From NCBI GenBank assembly GCA_964577295.1, contig CAZNYN010000036.1, positions 1-20,569 on the forward strand: a stretch of 20,569 nt of DNA. The letters are read 5' to 3'. Positions 14,710 to 20,569 of the stretch are shown here, piece after piece. This DNA is from CAZNYN01 sp964577295. Lineage in GTDB: Bacteria > Synergistota > Synergistia > Synergistales > Synergistaceae. Within the stretch, counting starts at the first letter, position 1. Every line of letters starts with the position of its first letter. The translations under genes were made by a program, and so were the position numbers. The notes under the pieces were generated by a model. It was not told the DNA's origin, ran no database searches, and saw only the letters and a list, made by a program, of their open reading frames with translations.

Positions 14710-16038
14710 TTAAACTCTATTTTTTGCCGTCTTTCTCCTGACGGCAAAGAGTGACATTGCAGATACCACTGCCGTAACAGCCTCTGCCGCGGGAAATGCA
14801 AGCCAAACTCCAACCATTCCGAAGAGGGACGGTAAAAGTGCCGCAAGCGGAAGTATTACAACGAGCCCTCTCATCATAGATATTATGAATGAGGCGCGCG
14901 GATTCTCCACCGCACTTAAAAACGCACTGACAGAAGCGTTGGCGCCGGCGGCCGCAAATCCGATAAAGTATATGAATAGTCCCGTAACCGCATAGCTTCT
15001 AAGAAGAGAGTCATTTTCGCTGTTAAAGAGCGAGACAATAGTGTCGGTACATAGCATTATACCCAAGTAGATTGATGCCCAAACAATTGCGGAAAGCAAA
15101 ACAGCATATATAAGTATCGTTCGCAGCATCTTTCCGTCTCCTTTCGCATGAGCCCTGCTGGCAAGCGGCTGTAATCCCTGTCCTATCCCTACAAATATCG
15201 AGTTTGCCACAAATGCTATATTGGCGATAATCCCGTAAGCAGCGACGCCGATATTTCCAGATATGCTAAGTATTACAAGGTTAAAGGTCATAAGGATCAC
15301 ACCAAACGACATTTCCGTAATAAACGCGGATAGACCAAGAGAGGCTACATCCAGCAGAGAGGAGATTTCTGCACCGCAGCGGCGCAGTCTAAGGTTGTTC
15401 TTAACGCTTGAAAAGTGGCTGTACATAAGAGATATACTCAATATAGGAGCTATACCGGTGGCGAAAGCGGCACCAAACATCCCCATTTCCAACGGAAATA
15501 TAAATATGTAGTCAAGTATTATGTTGGCAAAGCTCCCCGAAAGCATGCAAAACATTGCCAATTTCGGAGCACCGTCATTCCTTAGAAAGGCTATAAGTAC
15601 GGTGTTAAGAATAAAAAACGGGGCAAAACACATTATTGTTTTGATGTATACAGAGGTCATTGCCAATGTTTCATCATTTGCCCCCAACATTACACTTATC
15701 TCCGATGAGAAGAGTATCCCCGAAATCGCGCATAACAGACCAATGACCGTCGATGCAGCAATGCAATGAGTAAAAATTTCCTCAGCCTTTGCATCTTTTC
15801 CATGAGTCTTCAATACTGTAAATTTAGTAGCGCCGCCTATGCCTATCATAAGCCCCACCGACTGTATAAAGCTGTATATGACAATAGCAAGGTTCAGAGC
15901 CGCCAGACCTTTTGTGCCAAGCCCGTTTGAAACGAAATAAGTGTCGGCAAGGATATAGCAGGAAAGCCCTATCATACCCATGATGTTTAAAGATACAAGT
16001 TTTGCAAACGGATAAAAAACGTTGGTGTTTTTAAACAC
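14710..16038 (-). CDS. MATE-family multidrug efflux transporter (MepA/DinF-like)
   Basis: MATE pumps export cationic drugs and other small organic molecules from the cytoplasm in exchange for Na+ or H+. The 442-residue product is the usual length and has 12 predicted membrane helices in two homologous halves. Typical features are the N-terminal LADTYFVSNGLGTKGLAALN region of helix 1, GIGGATKFTV after helix 2, and the second-half counterpart GIGQGLQPLASRAHAKGD. The start is GTG at 16038 with GGAGGG 7 bases upstream. The gene is alone on its strand, has a strong promoter about 135 bases upstream, and its leader contains a hairpin plus terminator typical of riboswitch control. If the leader is a guanidine-IV element, as known upstream of mepA-type MATE genes, the substrate could include guanidine or a related cation. 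The substrate is not visible from the protein. Confidence 0.93.
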   Translation of the reverse strand: MFKNTNVFYPFAKLVSLNIMGMIGLSCYILADTYFVSNGLGTKGLAALNLAIVIYSFIQSVGLMIGIGGATKFTVLKTHGKDAKAEEIFTHCIAASTVIGLLCAISGILFSSEISVMLGANDETLAMTSVYIKTIMCFAPFFILNTVLIAFLRNDGAPKLAMFCMLSGSFANIILDYIFIFPLEMGMFGAAFATGIAPILSISLMYSHFSSVKNNLRLRRCGAEISSLLDVASLGLSAFITEMSFGVILMTFNLVILSISGNIGVAAYGIIANIAFVANSIFVGIGQGLQPLASRAHAKGDGKMLRTILIYAVLLSAIVWASIYLGIMLCTDTIVSLFNSENDSLLRSYAVTGLFIYFIGFAAAGANASVSAFLSAVENPRASFIISMMRGLVVILPLAALLPSLFGMVGVWLAFPAAEAVTAVVSAMSLFAVRRKTAKNRV

Positions 16039-16050
16039 AGTAATCCCTCC

Positions 16051-16158
16051 AAATAAAAAAGCACCTAATTTTCATACCTTCAAGGGCCTAACGGTATGGA
16101 AATCAAGTGCTGGAATTATGCTCCTACCCGGCGGCAGGAACCACTGCTCATATTTAAT
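16051..16158 (-). promoter_or_regulatory. Riboswitch-like attenuator leader of the MATE gene (candidate guanidine-IV/mepA type)
   Basis: The leader starts near 16165. First comes a 9-base-pair hairpin (16133-16141 with 16120-16128 on the minus strand, two G-U pairs) with the tetraloop GCCG. Then comes a linker ending in CCAGCACT. The final element is an 18-pair terminator stem with one mismatch (16100-16111 plus 16093-16098 paired with 16060-16071 plus 16073-16078), followed by TTTTTTATTT. The linker is shared: AGTGG upstream of hairpin 1 (about 16143-16147) can pair with CC..CACT, which would break the terminator. This ON/OFF layout directly before a MATE gene fits the guanidine-IV (mepA motif) class in context and architecture. 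I cannot confirm the aptamer consensus. That it is a regulated attenuator is well supported; the ligand is inferred. Confidence 0.75.
16059..16111 (-). terminator. Conditional terminator inside the MATE leader
   Basis: On the minus strand AGCACTTGATTT pairs with AAATTAGGTGCT and CATACC with GGTATG, separated by a C-A mismatch and closed by a 14-base loop. The stem runs straight into TTTTTTATTT and ends 12 bases before the GGAGGG ribosome binding site. Because it lies before the gene, it must be bypassed or controlled for expression. Confidence 0.88.
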
Positions 16159-16171
16159 TTTTACTTTTGCC

Positions 16172-16200
16172 AGTATATTATAAATTAAAATATCTGTCCA
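16172..16200 (-). promoter_or_regulatory. Promoter of the MATE gene
   Basis: On the minus strand TGGACA (16195-16200) and TATACT (16172-16177) are exactly 17 bases apart. The start near 16165 places the whole hairpin-terminator leader on the transcript. The intergenic region 16039-16388 otherwise holds only the promoter of the next + strand gene; between 16201 and 16326 I see nothing definite. Confidence 0.72.
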
Positions 16201-16326
16201 TATGAACAACTCTTGAAAAGTATAGGAATATTTTCTTGTTACGCCGCTTTAGGGATGTTCGTATTTAAGGTTTATAAAATGCGGAAGAACAAATTCAGTA
16301 ATACGACAATCGCTTAAATTCTCTCC

Positions 16327-16355
16327 TTGGATAAAAGCACAAGTTGCTATATACT
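16327..16355 (+). promoter_or_regulatory. Promoter of the methyltransferase-like gene
   Basis: TTGGAT (16327-16332) and TATACT (16350-16355) are exactly 17 bases apart. The start would be near 16362, about 27 bases before the ATG, with GGAGG in the leader. Confidence 0.68.
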
Positions 16356-16388
16356 TTATCTGAAGCGGATAGTTACGGAGGCGTTATA

Positions 16389-18578
16389 ATGAAAAATTTT
16401 TCTGAGCGCTGCATTATACATAAGGAACACTTCCCCGGCACATTCAGCATTGGCGAATACATCAAAGATTTTTCCCTGCTCTGCTCAGAGCCGGATATGT
16501 CTCATACTTGGATACGTTCAGGCATACATATACCGGCTAAATATAAGAATATAATATCCTCATACAGACTGCAGGCTACGTGCCGTTCCGCAGGCGGCTC
16601 TGTGACAGAAGTTCTGGCAGTCAAAGGACAGGTCGGAGTAAAGCTGGAAAGCATGGAGAAGGAATGCGTCTCCTTTATCTGCGACTATCTCCTGCACAGC
16701 AGAGCCGACGCCGCCGCGGCAGTCTTTACTTCTTTGGGTGAGGATGGGTATATGCTGCTGATGCTCCGCTCTCCGCGATTCGCTTCCTTCTCTGTGCCTG
16801 AAGACATACTTTCTTTTATGTGCACCGAGTCGATTAAAAATTATCTGCGTCTCTCATGTTCGCTTACAAAATCCGCACTTGACGGATATTTTTCTCCGAC
16901 TTATCTCCTCTATGATGACAGTGTTATAAAAAATAAGGCAAGGGCAATAGACAAGGCTCTGAGTGACTTAAAATTCTGCGATATAGCAGCTTCTTCGGGA
17001 GCTGCAGCAAAAGCTATGTGCTCAAAAGTCGCCTCTGTCAGAATGTCGCTTAATAAATATCTTGAGCATAACGAGGATAGAAGCGAGAGTTCGTTTGCTA
17101 AAAATTTTATCGAAAATTCTCTTTACGCATCAGACTCATCTGTAGGTGCTCTTGATACACTGAGGACGGAGCTTTACCTTACCTCGGACAAATGCCTTGT
17201 CAAAGACGGACATTTCATGCAGGGAAGCATTCTTACGGAAAATCTGTTTAACGGGATGATGTTTGACATCATAGTCTCAGCTCCTCCGCACATGAGACAG
17301 GAGCTCTTTTCACAGCAGAAACCGCTGCTTAAGGAGTATAAATCTGCCGAAACTTCGTCCGACCTTTACTGCTACTACATCGAAAGGGCAATGTCGATGT
17401 TAAATGACAGAGGCACAATGTCTCTCATCACATCAAACAGGTGGATGCGTTCATCATACGGAGCTCCGGTAAGAGAGCTGCTCTCCTCTGCCGACTTGCT
17501 CAGCATTGTAGATTACGCCAGCGCAGCTCCTATAAATGAATTTAATACCTCTATTTCGGTCATAACAGCAGGAAAAGCGGAAAGCAGGCCTCACAAGTTC
17601 AGCTTTGTAACTGCAGATGAAAAGGATATAAGTGATCTCTCTTTGTATGCGGCAGAGCACTCAAAACAGATAGATATCGCAGATTTGAATTCGGAGAAAT
17701 GGATTTTCAACAGCGATCTTACGTCCGACTTAATATGCAAGATAGAGGCTCTTTCCGTTCCTCTTTCTCAGTATGTATCGGGAAGGGTTTACAGAGGCAT
17801 ACTTACCGGCCTTAACAAGGCCTTTATTGTCGACGAGGCCACGGCAAAAACTTTCATCGACAAAAACAGCAATAACAGGCAGATATTGCGTCCATTCCTA
17901 TCGGGGCGGGATGTAAAGCGCTTTGCAAAACCTGAAATTAAACAGTATTTAATATTTATACCAAAAGGCTACACAGACAAAATGCGCGGCATAACACCTC
18001 CTCTGGAATGGCTTGCCATGACTCACAGGGAGATAGCTCTGCACCTTTCGCAATACGAGGATACTGCATCTAAGCGCAGCGATAAGGGAACATATTGGTG
18101 GGAGCTTCGTTCATGTAAATACTATGATGAATTTGAGAATACGAAGATAATCTGCCCTTCAATAGTTAAGCATCTCTCCGCCACAATGGACGAGGATGGG
18201 CTTTATTCAAACGATAAGACACTTATAATAGGCAGTGAGGACATTTTCCTTCTGGGTGTGCTTAATTCCTCTCTTGCCGATTTCTATTTCAGAAAATCGG
18301 CAAATGAGCTGCTTAACGACCACTTTGAGCTTAAGCCGGGAATTTTGGGGAAGATTCCGATACGCTCGGTAAGCCCTACTAATTCCCGTCAAGTCAGGCT
18401 TAGAGACGAGATTGCCTCCGCGGCAAAAGAACTTTGCGCAATATATAAAAATTGTCCTTCAAAAAAATCTGCCATTTTTGCCCCAGAGAGGCTAAAAGCT
18501 GAGCGGGAATTGAACAGCTTGGTCTTTCAGCTCTATAAACTCACGCCGTCGGAGATATCGCTCGTCGAAAATTACTAA
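16389..18578 (+). CDS. Eco57I/TaqI-type DNA methyltransferase homologue with degenerate catalytic motifs
   Basis: The 729-residue product aligns by pattern with type IIG (Eco57I-like) N6-adenine methyltransferases. In order: GYFSP (167-170) where relatives have G-x-FYTP; motif I, normally DPACGSG, here DIAASSGA (198-205); the NLYGVDID region here SLYASDSS (244-251); and motif IV, normally FDxVxGNPPY, here FDIIVSAPPH (292-301). Intact family patterns follow: SSDLYCYYIERAMSMLNDRG, LITSNRWMRSSYG, then a TaqI-like specificity domain with ILRPFLSGRDVKRF (499-512) and NTKIICPSI. The catalytic Asn and Tyr and the glycine-rich SAM loop are lost, so methylation is unlikely, yet the frame is open throughout. 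No PD-(D/E)xK nuclease motif is evident in the first 160 residues. The ATG at 16389 has GGAGG 7 bases upstream. No restriction partner is adjacent. It may be a DNA-binding pseudoenzyme; the role is unknown. Confidence 0.85.
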   Translation: MKNFSERCIIHKEHFPGTFSIGEYIKDFSLLCSEPDMSHTWIRSGIHIPAKYKNIISSYRLQATCRSAGGSVTEVLAVKGQVGVKLESMEKECVSFICDYLLHSRADAAAAVFTSLGEDGYMLLMLRSPRFASFSVPEDILSFMCTESIKNYLRLSCSLTKSALDGYFSPTYLLYDDSVIKNKARAIDKALSDLKFCDIAASSGAAAKAMCSKVASVRMSLNKYLEHNEDRSESSFAKNFIENSLYASDSSVGALDTLRTELYLTSDKCLVKDGHFMQGSILTENLFNGMMFDIIVSAPPHMRQELFSQQKPLLKEYKSAETSSDLYCYYIERAMSMLNDRGTMSLITSNRWMRSSYGAPVRELLSSADLLSIVDYASAAPINEFNTSISVITAGKAESRPHKFSFVTADEKDISDLSLYAAEHSKQIDIADLNSEKWIFNSDLTSDLICKIEALSVPLSQYVSGRVYRGILTGLNKAFIVDEATAKTFIDKNSNNRQILRPFLSGRDVKRFAKPEIKQYLIFIPKGYTDKMRGITPPLEWLAMTHREIALHLSQYEDTASKRSDKGTYWWELRSCKYYDEFENTKIICPSIVKHLSATMDEDGLYSNDKTLIIGSEDIFLLGVLNSSLADFYFRKSANELLNDHFELKPGILGKIPIRSVSPTNSRQVRLRDEIASAAKELCAIYKNCPSKKSAIFAPERLKAERELNSLVFQLYKLTPSEISLVENY

Positions 18579-18589
18579 AATGATAATGC

Positions 18590-18618
18590 TTGTTTTAATC
18601 TTCTTTATCGTGTAAAAT
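18590..18618 (+). promoter_or_regulatory. Promoter of the EamA transporter gene
   Basis: TTGTTT (18590-18595) and TAAAAT (18613-18618) are exactly 17 bases apart, with a start near 18625 and a leader of about 32 bases. No terminator is visible between the preceding gene and this promoter, so read-through is possible. Confidence 0.65.
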
Positions 18619-18656
18619 TCTGTTTCGTTTGAAATAATATTTTAGGGGTAGTAATT

Positions 18657-19583
18657 ATGGGAAAGCTCTTCGTTTCCAGGCTGTTTATTCTTATATCCGC
18701 ACTTATATGGGGGTCTTCGTTTGTCGCGCAGGTCGTGGGCATGGAACACTTGGGGCCTCTCTCCTTTATATCCGTTAGGTACATCATAGGCACACTCTCC
18801 GTCTTTATTATGGCATTCTTAATCGATATGAGGCGCCCTTCGCAGAGTGTCTCAAAAAAGGAGAATGCGGCTATAAAAAAACGAGAGTGGACGGACTCGG
18901 TACGAGGCGGCATAGTGTGCGGCACGTTCCTCTTTGCGGGCTCATGCCTCCAGCAGACAGGACTGCAGTACACCCAGGCAGGCAAAGCGGCATTTATTAC
19001 GGCTATGTATATAATAATAGTTCCCGTCATCGAAATGGCTTCCGGAAAGCGCTTCGGGGCAAAAACATGGATAACCTCTCTTTCGGCTGTGGCAGGCATT
19101 TACATACTCTCAATCACAGACAGTCTAAGCATCAATAAGGGAGATATTATGGTTCTGGCAGGAACTTTGTTCTGGGCTCTGCATATAATAAGCTGTGATA
19201 AATTTTCCAAGGGCAGAGATCCTATAAAGCTATCCGCAATACAGTTCGCCGCATCGGCGGCAATAGCCACTACCGGCGCACTTGCATTTGAAACCGTCAC
19301 ATTATCTGCTATACGCGCGTCAATTATTCCCACTGCCTATGCCGGCATAATGTGCACGGGTGTCGCATACACATTCCAAATGATAGGTCAGAAAAATCTA
19401 AGCTCCGTTGAAACGTCGCTCCTCCTTACGACGGAAACCCTCTTTGCTTTGATTTCGGCGATACTGATTCTGGGCGAAAGTTTGACACTGCGAGAATCAA
19501 TCGGCTGTACCATTCTTTTTGTCTCTGTAGTGGCAGCACAAATTCCCGACAACACCCTTAAATTTTTTAAATTTAAGAAATAA
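18657..19583 (+). CDS. DMT-superfamily EamA transporter
   Basis: This is an inner-membrane transporter of the drug/metabolite superfamily, whose members move amino acids, nucleotides or similar metabolites, often outward. The 308-residue product has 10 predicted helices in two EamA repeats (about 8-140 and 152-298). Family signatures are ALIWGSSFVAQ in helix 1, SVRYIIGTLSVF, LQQTGLQYTQAGKAAFITAMY, GTLFWALHIISCDKFSKG starting the second repeat, and LLLTTETLFALISAILILGE near the end. The ATG at 18657 has AGGGG 8 bases upstream. It has its own promoter. The substrate cannot be assigned from sequence. Confidence 0.92.
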   Translation: MGKLFVSRLFILISALIWGSSFVAQVVGMEHLGPLSFISVRYIIGTLSVFIMAFLIDMRRPSQSVSKKENAAIKKREWTDSVRGGIVCGTFLFAGSCLQQTGLQYTQAGKAAFITAMYIIIVPVIEMASGKRFGAKTWITSLSAVAGIYILSITDSLSINKGDIMVLAGTLFWALHIISCDKFSKGRDPIKLSAIQFAASAAIATTGALAFETVTLSAIRASIIPTAYAGIMCTGVAYTFQMIGQKNLSSVETSLLLTTETLFALISAILILGESLTLRESIGCTILFVSVVAAQIPDNTLKFFKFKK

Positions 19584-19584
19584 G

Positions 19585-19605
19585 GTGACAATCACTACTT
19601 TTTTT
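19585..19605 (+). terminator. Weak terminator candidate after the EamA gene
   Basis: A very short stem, GTGA/TCAC with a 3-base loop, is followed by TACTTTTTTT two bases after the EamA stop codon. The T-run is good but the stem is much weaker than the other terminators here. Confidence 0.3.
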
Positions 19606-19615
19606 CAGAAACTCA

Positions 19616-19624
19616 TGTTATAAT
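19616..19624 (+). promoter_or_regulatory. Extended -10 promoter of tRNA-Pro
   Basis: TGTTATAAT is a perfect extended -10 element (TGnTATAAT), 10 bases before the tRNA 5' end. No clear -35 is seen, which is usual for extended -10 promoters. Confidence 0.6.
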
Positions 19625-19634
19625 CTCTCAGTCA

Positions 19635-19712
19635 CGGGATGTAGCGCAGCCTGGTTAGCGCACCTGCTTTGGGAGCAGGGGGTCGTCGGTTCGAATCCGA
19701 CCATCCCGACCA
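19635..19712 (+). tRNA. tRNA-Pro (TGG anticodon)
   Basis: This is a 78-base cloverleaf with encoded CCA. The acceptor stem CGGGATG/CATCCCG has the C1-G72 pair and A73 typical of proline tRNAs; anticodon stem CCTGC/GCAGG with loop TTTGGGA carries TGG, reading CCA and other CCN codons. The T-arm TCGG-TTCGAAT-CCGA is standard. It has its own promoter and terminator. Confidence 0.97.
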
Positions 19713-19720
19713 GTCATATC

Positions 19721-19756
19721 AAGAGTTCGGCGATTTTTCGCCGAACTCTTTTTTAT
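19721..19756 (+). terminator. Terminator of tRNA-Pro
   Basis: A perfect 13-base-pair stem (19721-19733 with 19738-19750) with a TTTT loop is followed by TTTTAT. It begins 8 bases after the tRNA 3' end. Confidence 0.93.
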
Positions 19757-19757
19757 G

Positions 19758-19778
19758 TCTGTATGTATTCTGTATGTA
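19758..19778 (+). repeat. Pair of 10-base direct repeats next to tRNA-Pro
   Basis: TCTGTATGTA occurs at 19758-19767 and 19769-19778, one helical turn (11 bases) apart, just after the tRNA terminator. Such pairs can be recombinase or excisionase arm sites near tRNA attachment sites, but the repeat is simple in composition. Between 19779 and 19860 I see nothing else definite. Confidence 0.35.
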
Positions 19779-19860
19779 AAGCATTCGAGCCGGTGTGCGA
19801 GCAATAATACACATGCTGCTTGAGCACGGCAGCCACAGCCGGGTGAGAGCAAGTAAGATA

Positions 19861-19895
19861 TTTACATATTTTAAAGATGTACGCTATAATGTACA
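19861..19895 (+). promoter_or_regulatory. Promoter and operator of the YefM-YoeB pair
   Basis: TTTACA (19861-19866) and a perfect TATAAT (19885-19890) are 18 bases apart. The inverted repeat ATGTAC-8-GTACAT (19877-19882, 19891-19896) brackets the -10. Read as boxes, TGTACG (19878) and TGTACA (19890) start 12 bases apart, like the TGTACA-core operator described for E. coli yefM-yoeB. Binding here by antitoxin or toxin-antitoxin complex would block the promoter. Confidence 0.7.
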
Positions 19896-19917
19896 TATAA
19901 AAGCGGAGGTGATTCAC

Positions 19918-20166
19918 ATGCAGAGTGCAAATGCGACAAGTTTTAGAAAAAACATTTTTAGCATGTTAGAACAAACAATAAAGTATAACGAGCCTGTCAG
20001 TATAACAACAAAAGACGGCACTGCCATACTTATAAGCGAGGAAGATTACAACGGTTTAATGGAATCCTTGTTCCTTTGCTCTTTGCCGGGAATGAAGGAA
20101 ATGATTATCGATGGACTAAATACACCAACCCAGGATTGTTTGCCTGAAAGTAAGGTCGTATGGTGA
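19918..20166 (+). CDS. yefM: YefM/Phd-family antitoxin
   Basis: This antitoxin binds and neutralises the partner toxin and represses its own promoter. The 82-residue product has the Phd/YefM fold pattern: NATSFRKNIFSMLEQTIKYN at the N-terminus, PVSITTKDGTAILISEEDYN (strands and the conserved EEDYNGL turn), then a helix and a flexible C-terminal tail (residues about 62-82) that would wrap around the toxin. The ATG at 19918 has GGAGG 8 bases upstream; earlier in-frame ATGs lie before the promoter. Its end overlaps the toxin start by 7 bases (ATGGTGA), the usual coupled arrangement. Confidence 0.92.
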   Translation: MQSANATSFRKNIFSMLEQTIKYNEPVSITTKDGTAILISEEDYNGLMESLFLCSLPGMKEMIIDGLNTPTQDCLPESKVVW

Positions 20167-20429
20167 TATATTCAATCGTTTACACAAAGGGAGCTGCTGC
20201 CGACATTCCAAAGCTAAAGGCTGCGAAATTGGACTCAAAGGCAAAAGCACTTATAGAAATTCTCCGTGAGAATCCTTATCAAAATCCCCCGTCATACGAG
20301 AAATTGCAAGGCAGCTTGTATGGAGCATATTCGAGGCGTATTAACATTAAACATCGGCTGGTTTATGAAATAATAGAGGAAGAAAAAATCGTTAAGATTA
20401 TAAGCATGTGGACACATTATGAATTTTAG
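20160..20429 (+). CDS. yoeB: YoeB/Txe-family mRNA interferase toxin
   Basis: YoeB-type toxins are RelE-fold, ribosome-dependent endoribonucleases that cut mRNA at the A site. The 89-residue product (E. coli YoeB is 84) keeps the catalytic set: Glu47 (YEKLQG), Arg66 in RRINIKHRLVYEI, and His86-Tyr87 in the C-terminal THYEF, equivalent to E. coli Glu46, Arg65, His83 and Tyr84. It carries three extra residues within the chain and two after the HY pair. It starts inside the end of the antitoxin gene, so toxin translation depends on that of the antitoxin. It appears intact and functional. Confidence 0.93.
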   Translation: MVIYSIVYTKGAAADIPKLKAAKLDSKAKALIEILRENPYQNPPSYEKLQGSLYGAYSRRINIKHRLVYEIIEEEKIVKIISMWTHYEF

Positions 20430-20462
20430 ATTTTCTTGTGCAGCTTTGGGCAGTTATATTAT

Positions 20463-20567
20463 TCAATATATAAAACCTCCTGTATTCTTGCCCATATACG
20501 TATGGCCGCAGACAGGATAAACTTCCGAATCTCTCTGCTCAAAAATCAAAATTCCCCCTGCTCGGAT
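20463..20567 (-). CDS. Possible C-terminal end of a gene entering from the right edge
   Basis: A minus-strand frame is open from the window edge for 34 codons and ends in TGA at 20463-20465. The translated end includes SEVYPVCGHTYMGKNTGG, whose composition is protein-like, but I recognise no family. The stop lies 33 bases beyond the convergent yoeB stop, as expected for a neighbouring convergent gene. A chance open frame of this length is quite possible; no start is visible. Confidence 0.25.
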   Translation of the reverse strand: MRAGGILIFEQRDSEVYPVCGHTYMGKNTGGFIY

Positions 20568-20569
20568 GA

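Noticed and set aside
16121..16156. Eleven-codon leader peptide ending just before the MATE terminator (ATG AGC ... GCA TAA on the minus strand), which could suggest ribosome-mediated attenuation.
   Set aside because: There is no ribosome binding site before the ATG, and the same bases form the strong first hairpin. A structured-RNA explanation is simpler, though translation was not excluded.
16258..16308. Inverted repeat TGT(T)CGTATT / AATACGACA upstream of the methyltransferase-like gene.
   Set aside because: The arms are short, bulged and 34 bases apart, and they lie upstream of the promoter; chance is likely in this AT-rich stretch.
19655..19852. Minus-strand frame of 65 codons across tRNA-Pro, ending in a peptide like GRIRTDDPLLPKQVR.
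   Set aside because: It is antisense to a tRNA and its terminator; such peptides are well-known false gene calls over tRNAs.
1..20569. CRISPR arrays, insertion sequences, rRNA genes, replication origin.
   Set aside because: No regularly spaced repeats, transposase, rRNA segments or origin-like box clusters were seen on either strand.

Overview
The window looks like chromosomal DNA of an anaerobic, mid-GC bacterium of the Firmicutes/Synergistota kind. I lean towards Synergistota, with moderate confidence. The reasons are a Thermotoga-type single-cluster ferredoxin, transamidation by GatCAB, type III pantothenate kinase (CoaX), frequent TTG/GTG starts with strong GGAGG ribosome binding sites, and two neighbourhoods conserved in Firmicutes: coaX...dusB-lysS and ligA-gatCAB. 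No marker gene (16S rRNA, rpoB) is present to settle the taxonomy.

Layout. (1) 1-1206: metA on the + strand with its own promoter and a textbook terminator. (2) 1227-13641: a long minus-strand block of housekeeping genes, in transcription order miaB, comEA, comEC, coaX, dusB, lysS, ligA, gatC, gatA, gatB. They are tightly spaced, and several ribosome binding sites lie inside the end of the preceding gene. Likely promoters are upstream of miaB and upstream of lysS, with 100-110 base gaps at comEC/coaX and dusB/lysS. The block covers tRNA modification (MiaB, DusB), tRNA charging (LysRS, GatCAB), DNA uptake (ComEA, ComEC), CoA synthesis (CoaX) and DNA ligation (LigA). (3) 13642-14402: a back-to-back promoter region, a small exported protein of unknown function on +, then on - a tRNA with a CAT anticodon that lies only 7 bases behind the ferredoxin gene. 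(4) 14589-16200: ferredoxin and a MATE efflux pump, both on -. The pump has a leader of about 127 nt that folds like a transcription-attenuating riboswitch; a guanidine-IV (mepA-type) element is the leading guess. (5) 16327-19583: on +, a 729-residue Eco57I/TaqI-like methyltransferase homologue whose SAM-binding and catalytic motifs all appear destroyed, then a DMT/EamA transporter. (6) 19616-20569: tRNA-Pro(TGG) with promoter and terminator, short direct repeats, and a YefM-YoeB type toxin-antitoxin pair with a recognisable operator. The window ends in a possible partial gene on -.

Most of the window is ordinary core genome. The observations most worth following up are the riboswitch-like leader of the MATE gene, the intact but apparently catalytically dead methyltransferase-like protein that keeps a good-looking TaqI-type specificity domain, the short ComEC without a metallo-beta-lactamase domain, the ferredoxin-tRNA unit, and the TGTACA operator of the toxin-antitoxin pair.
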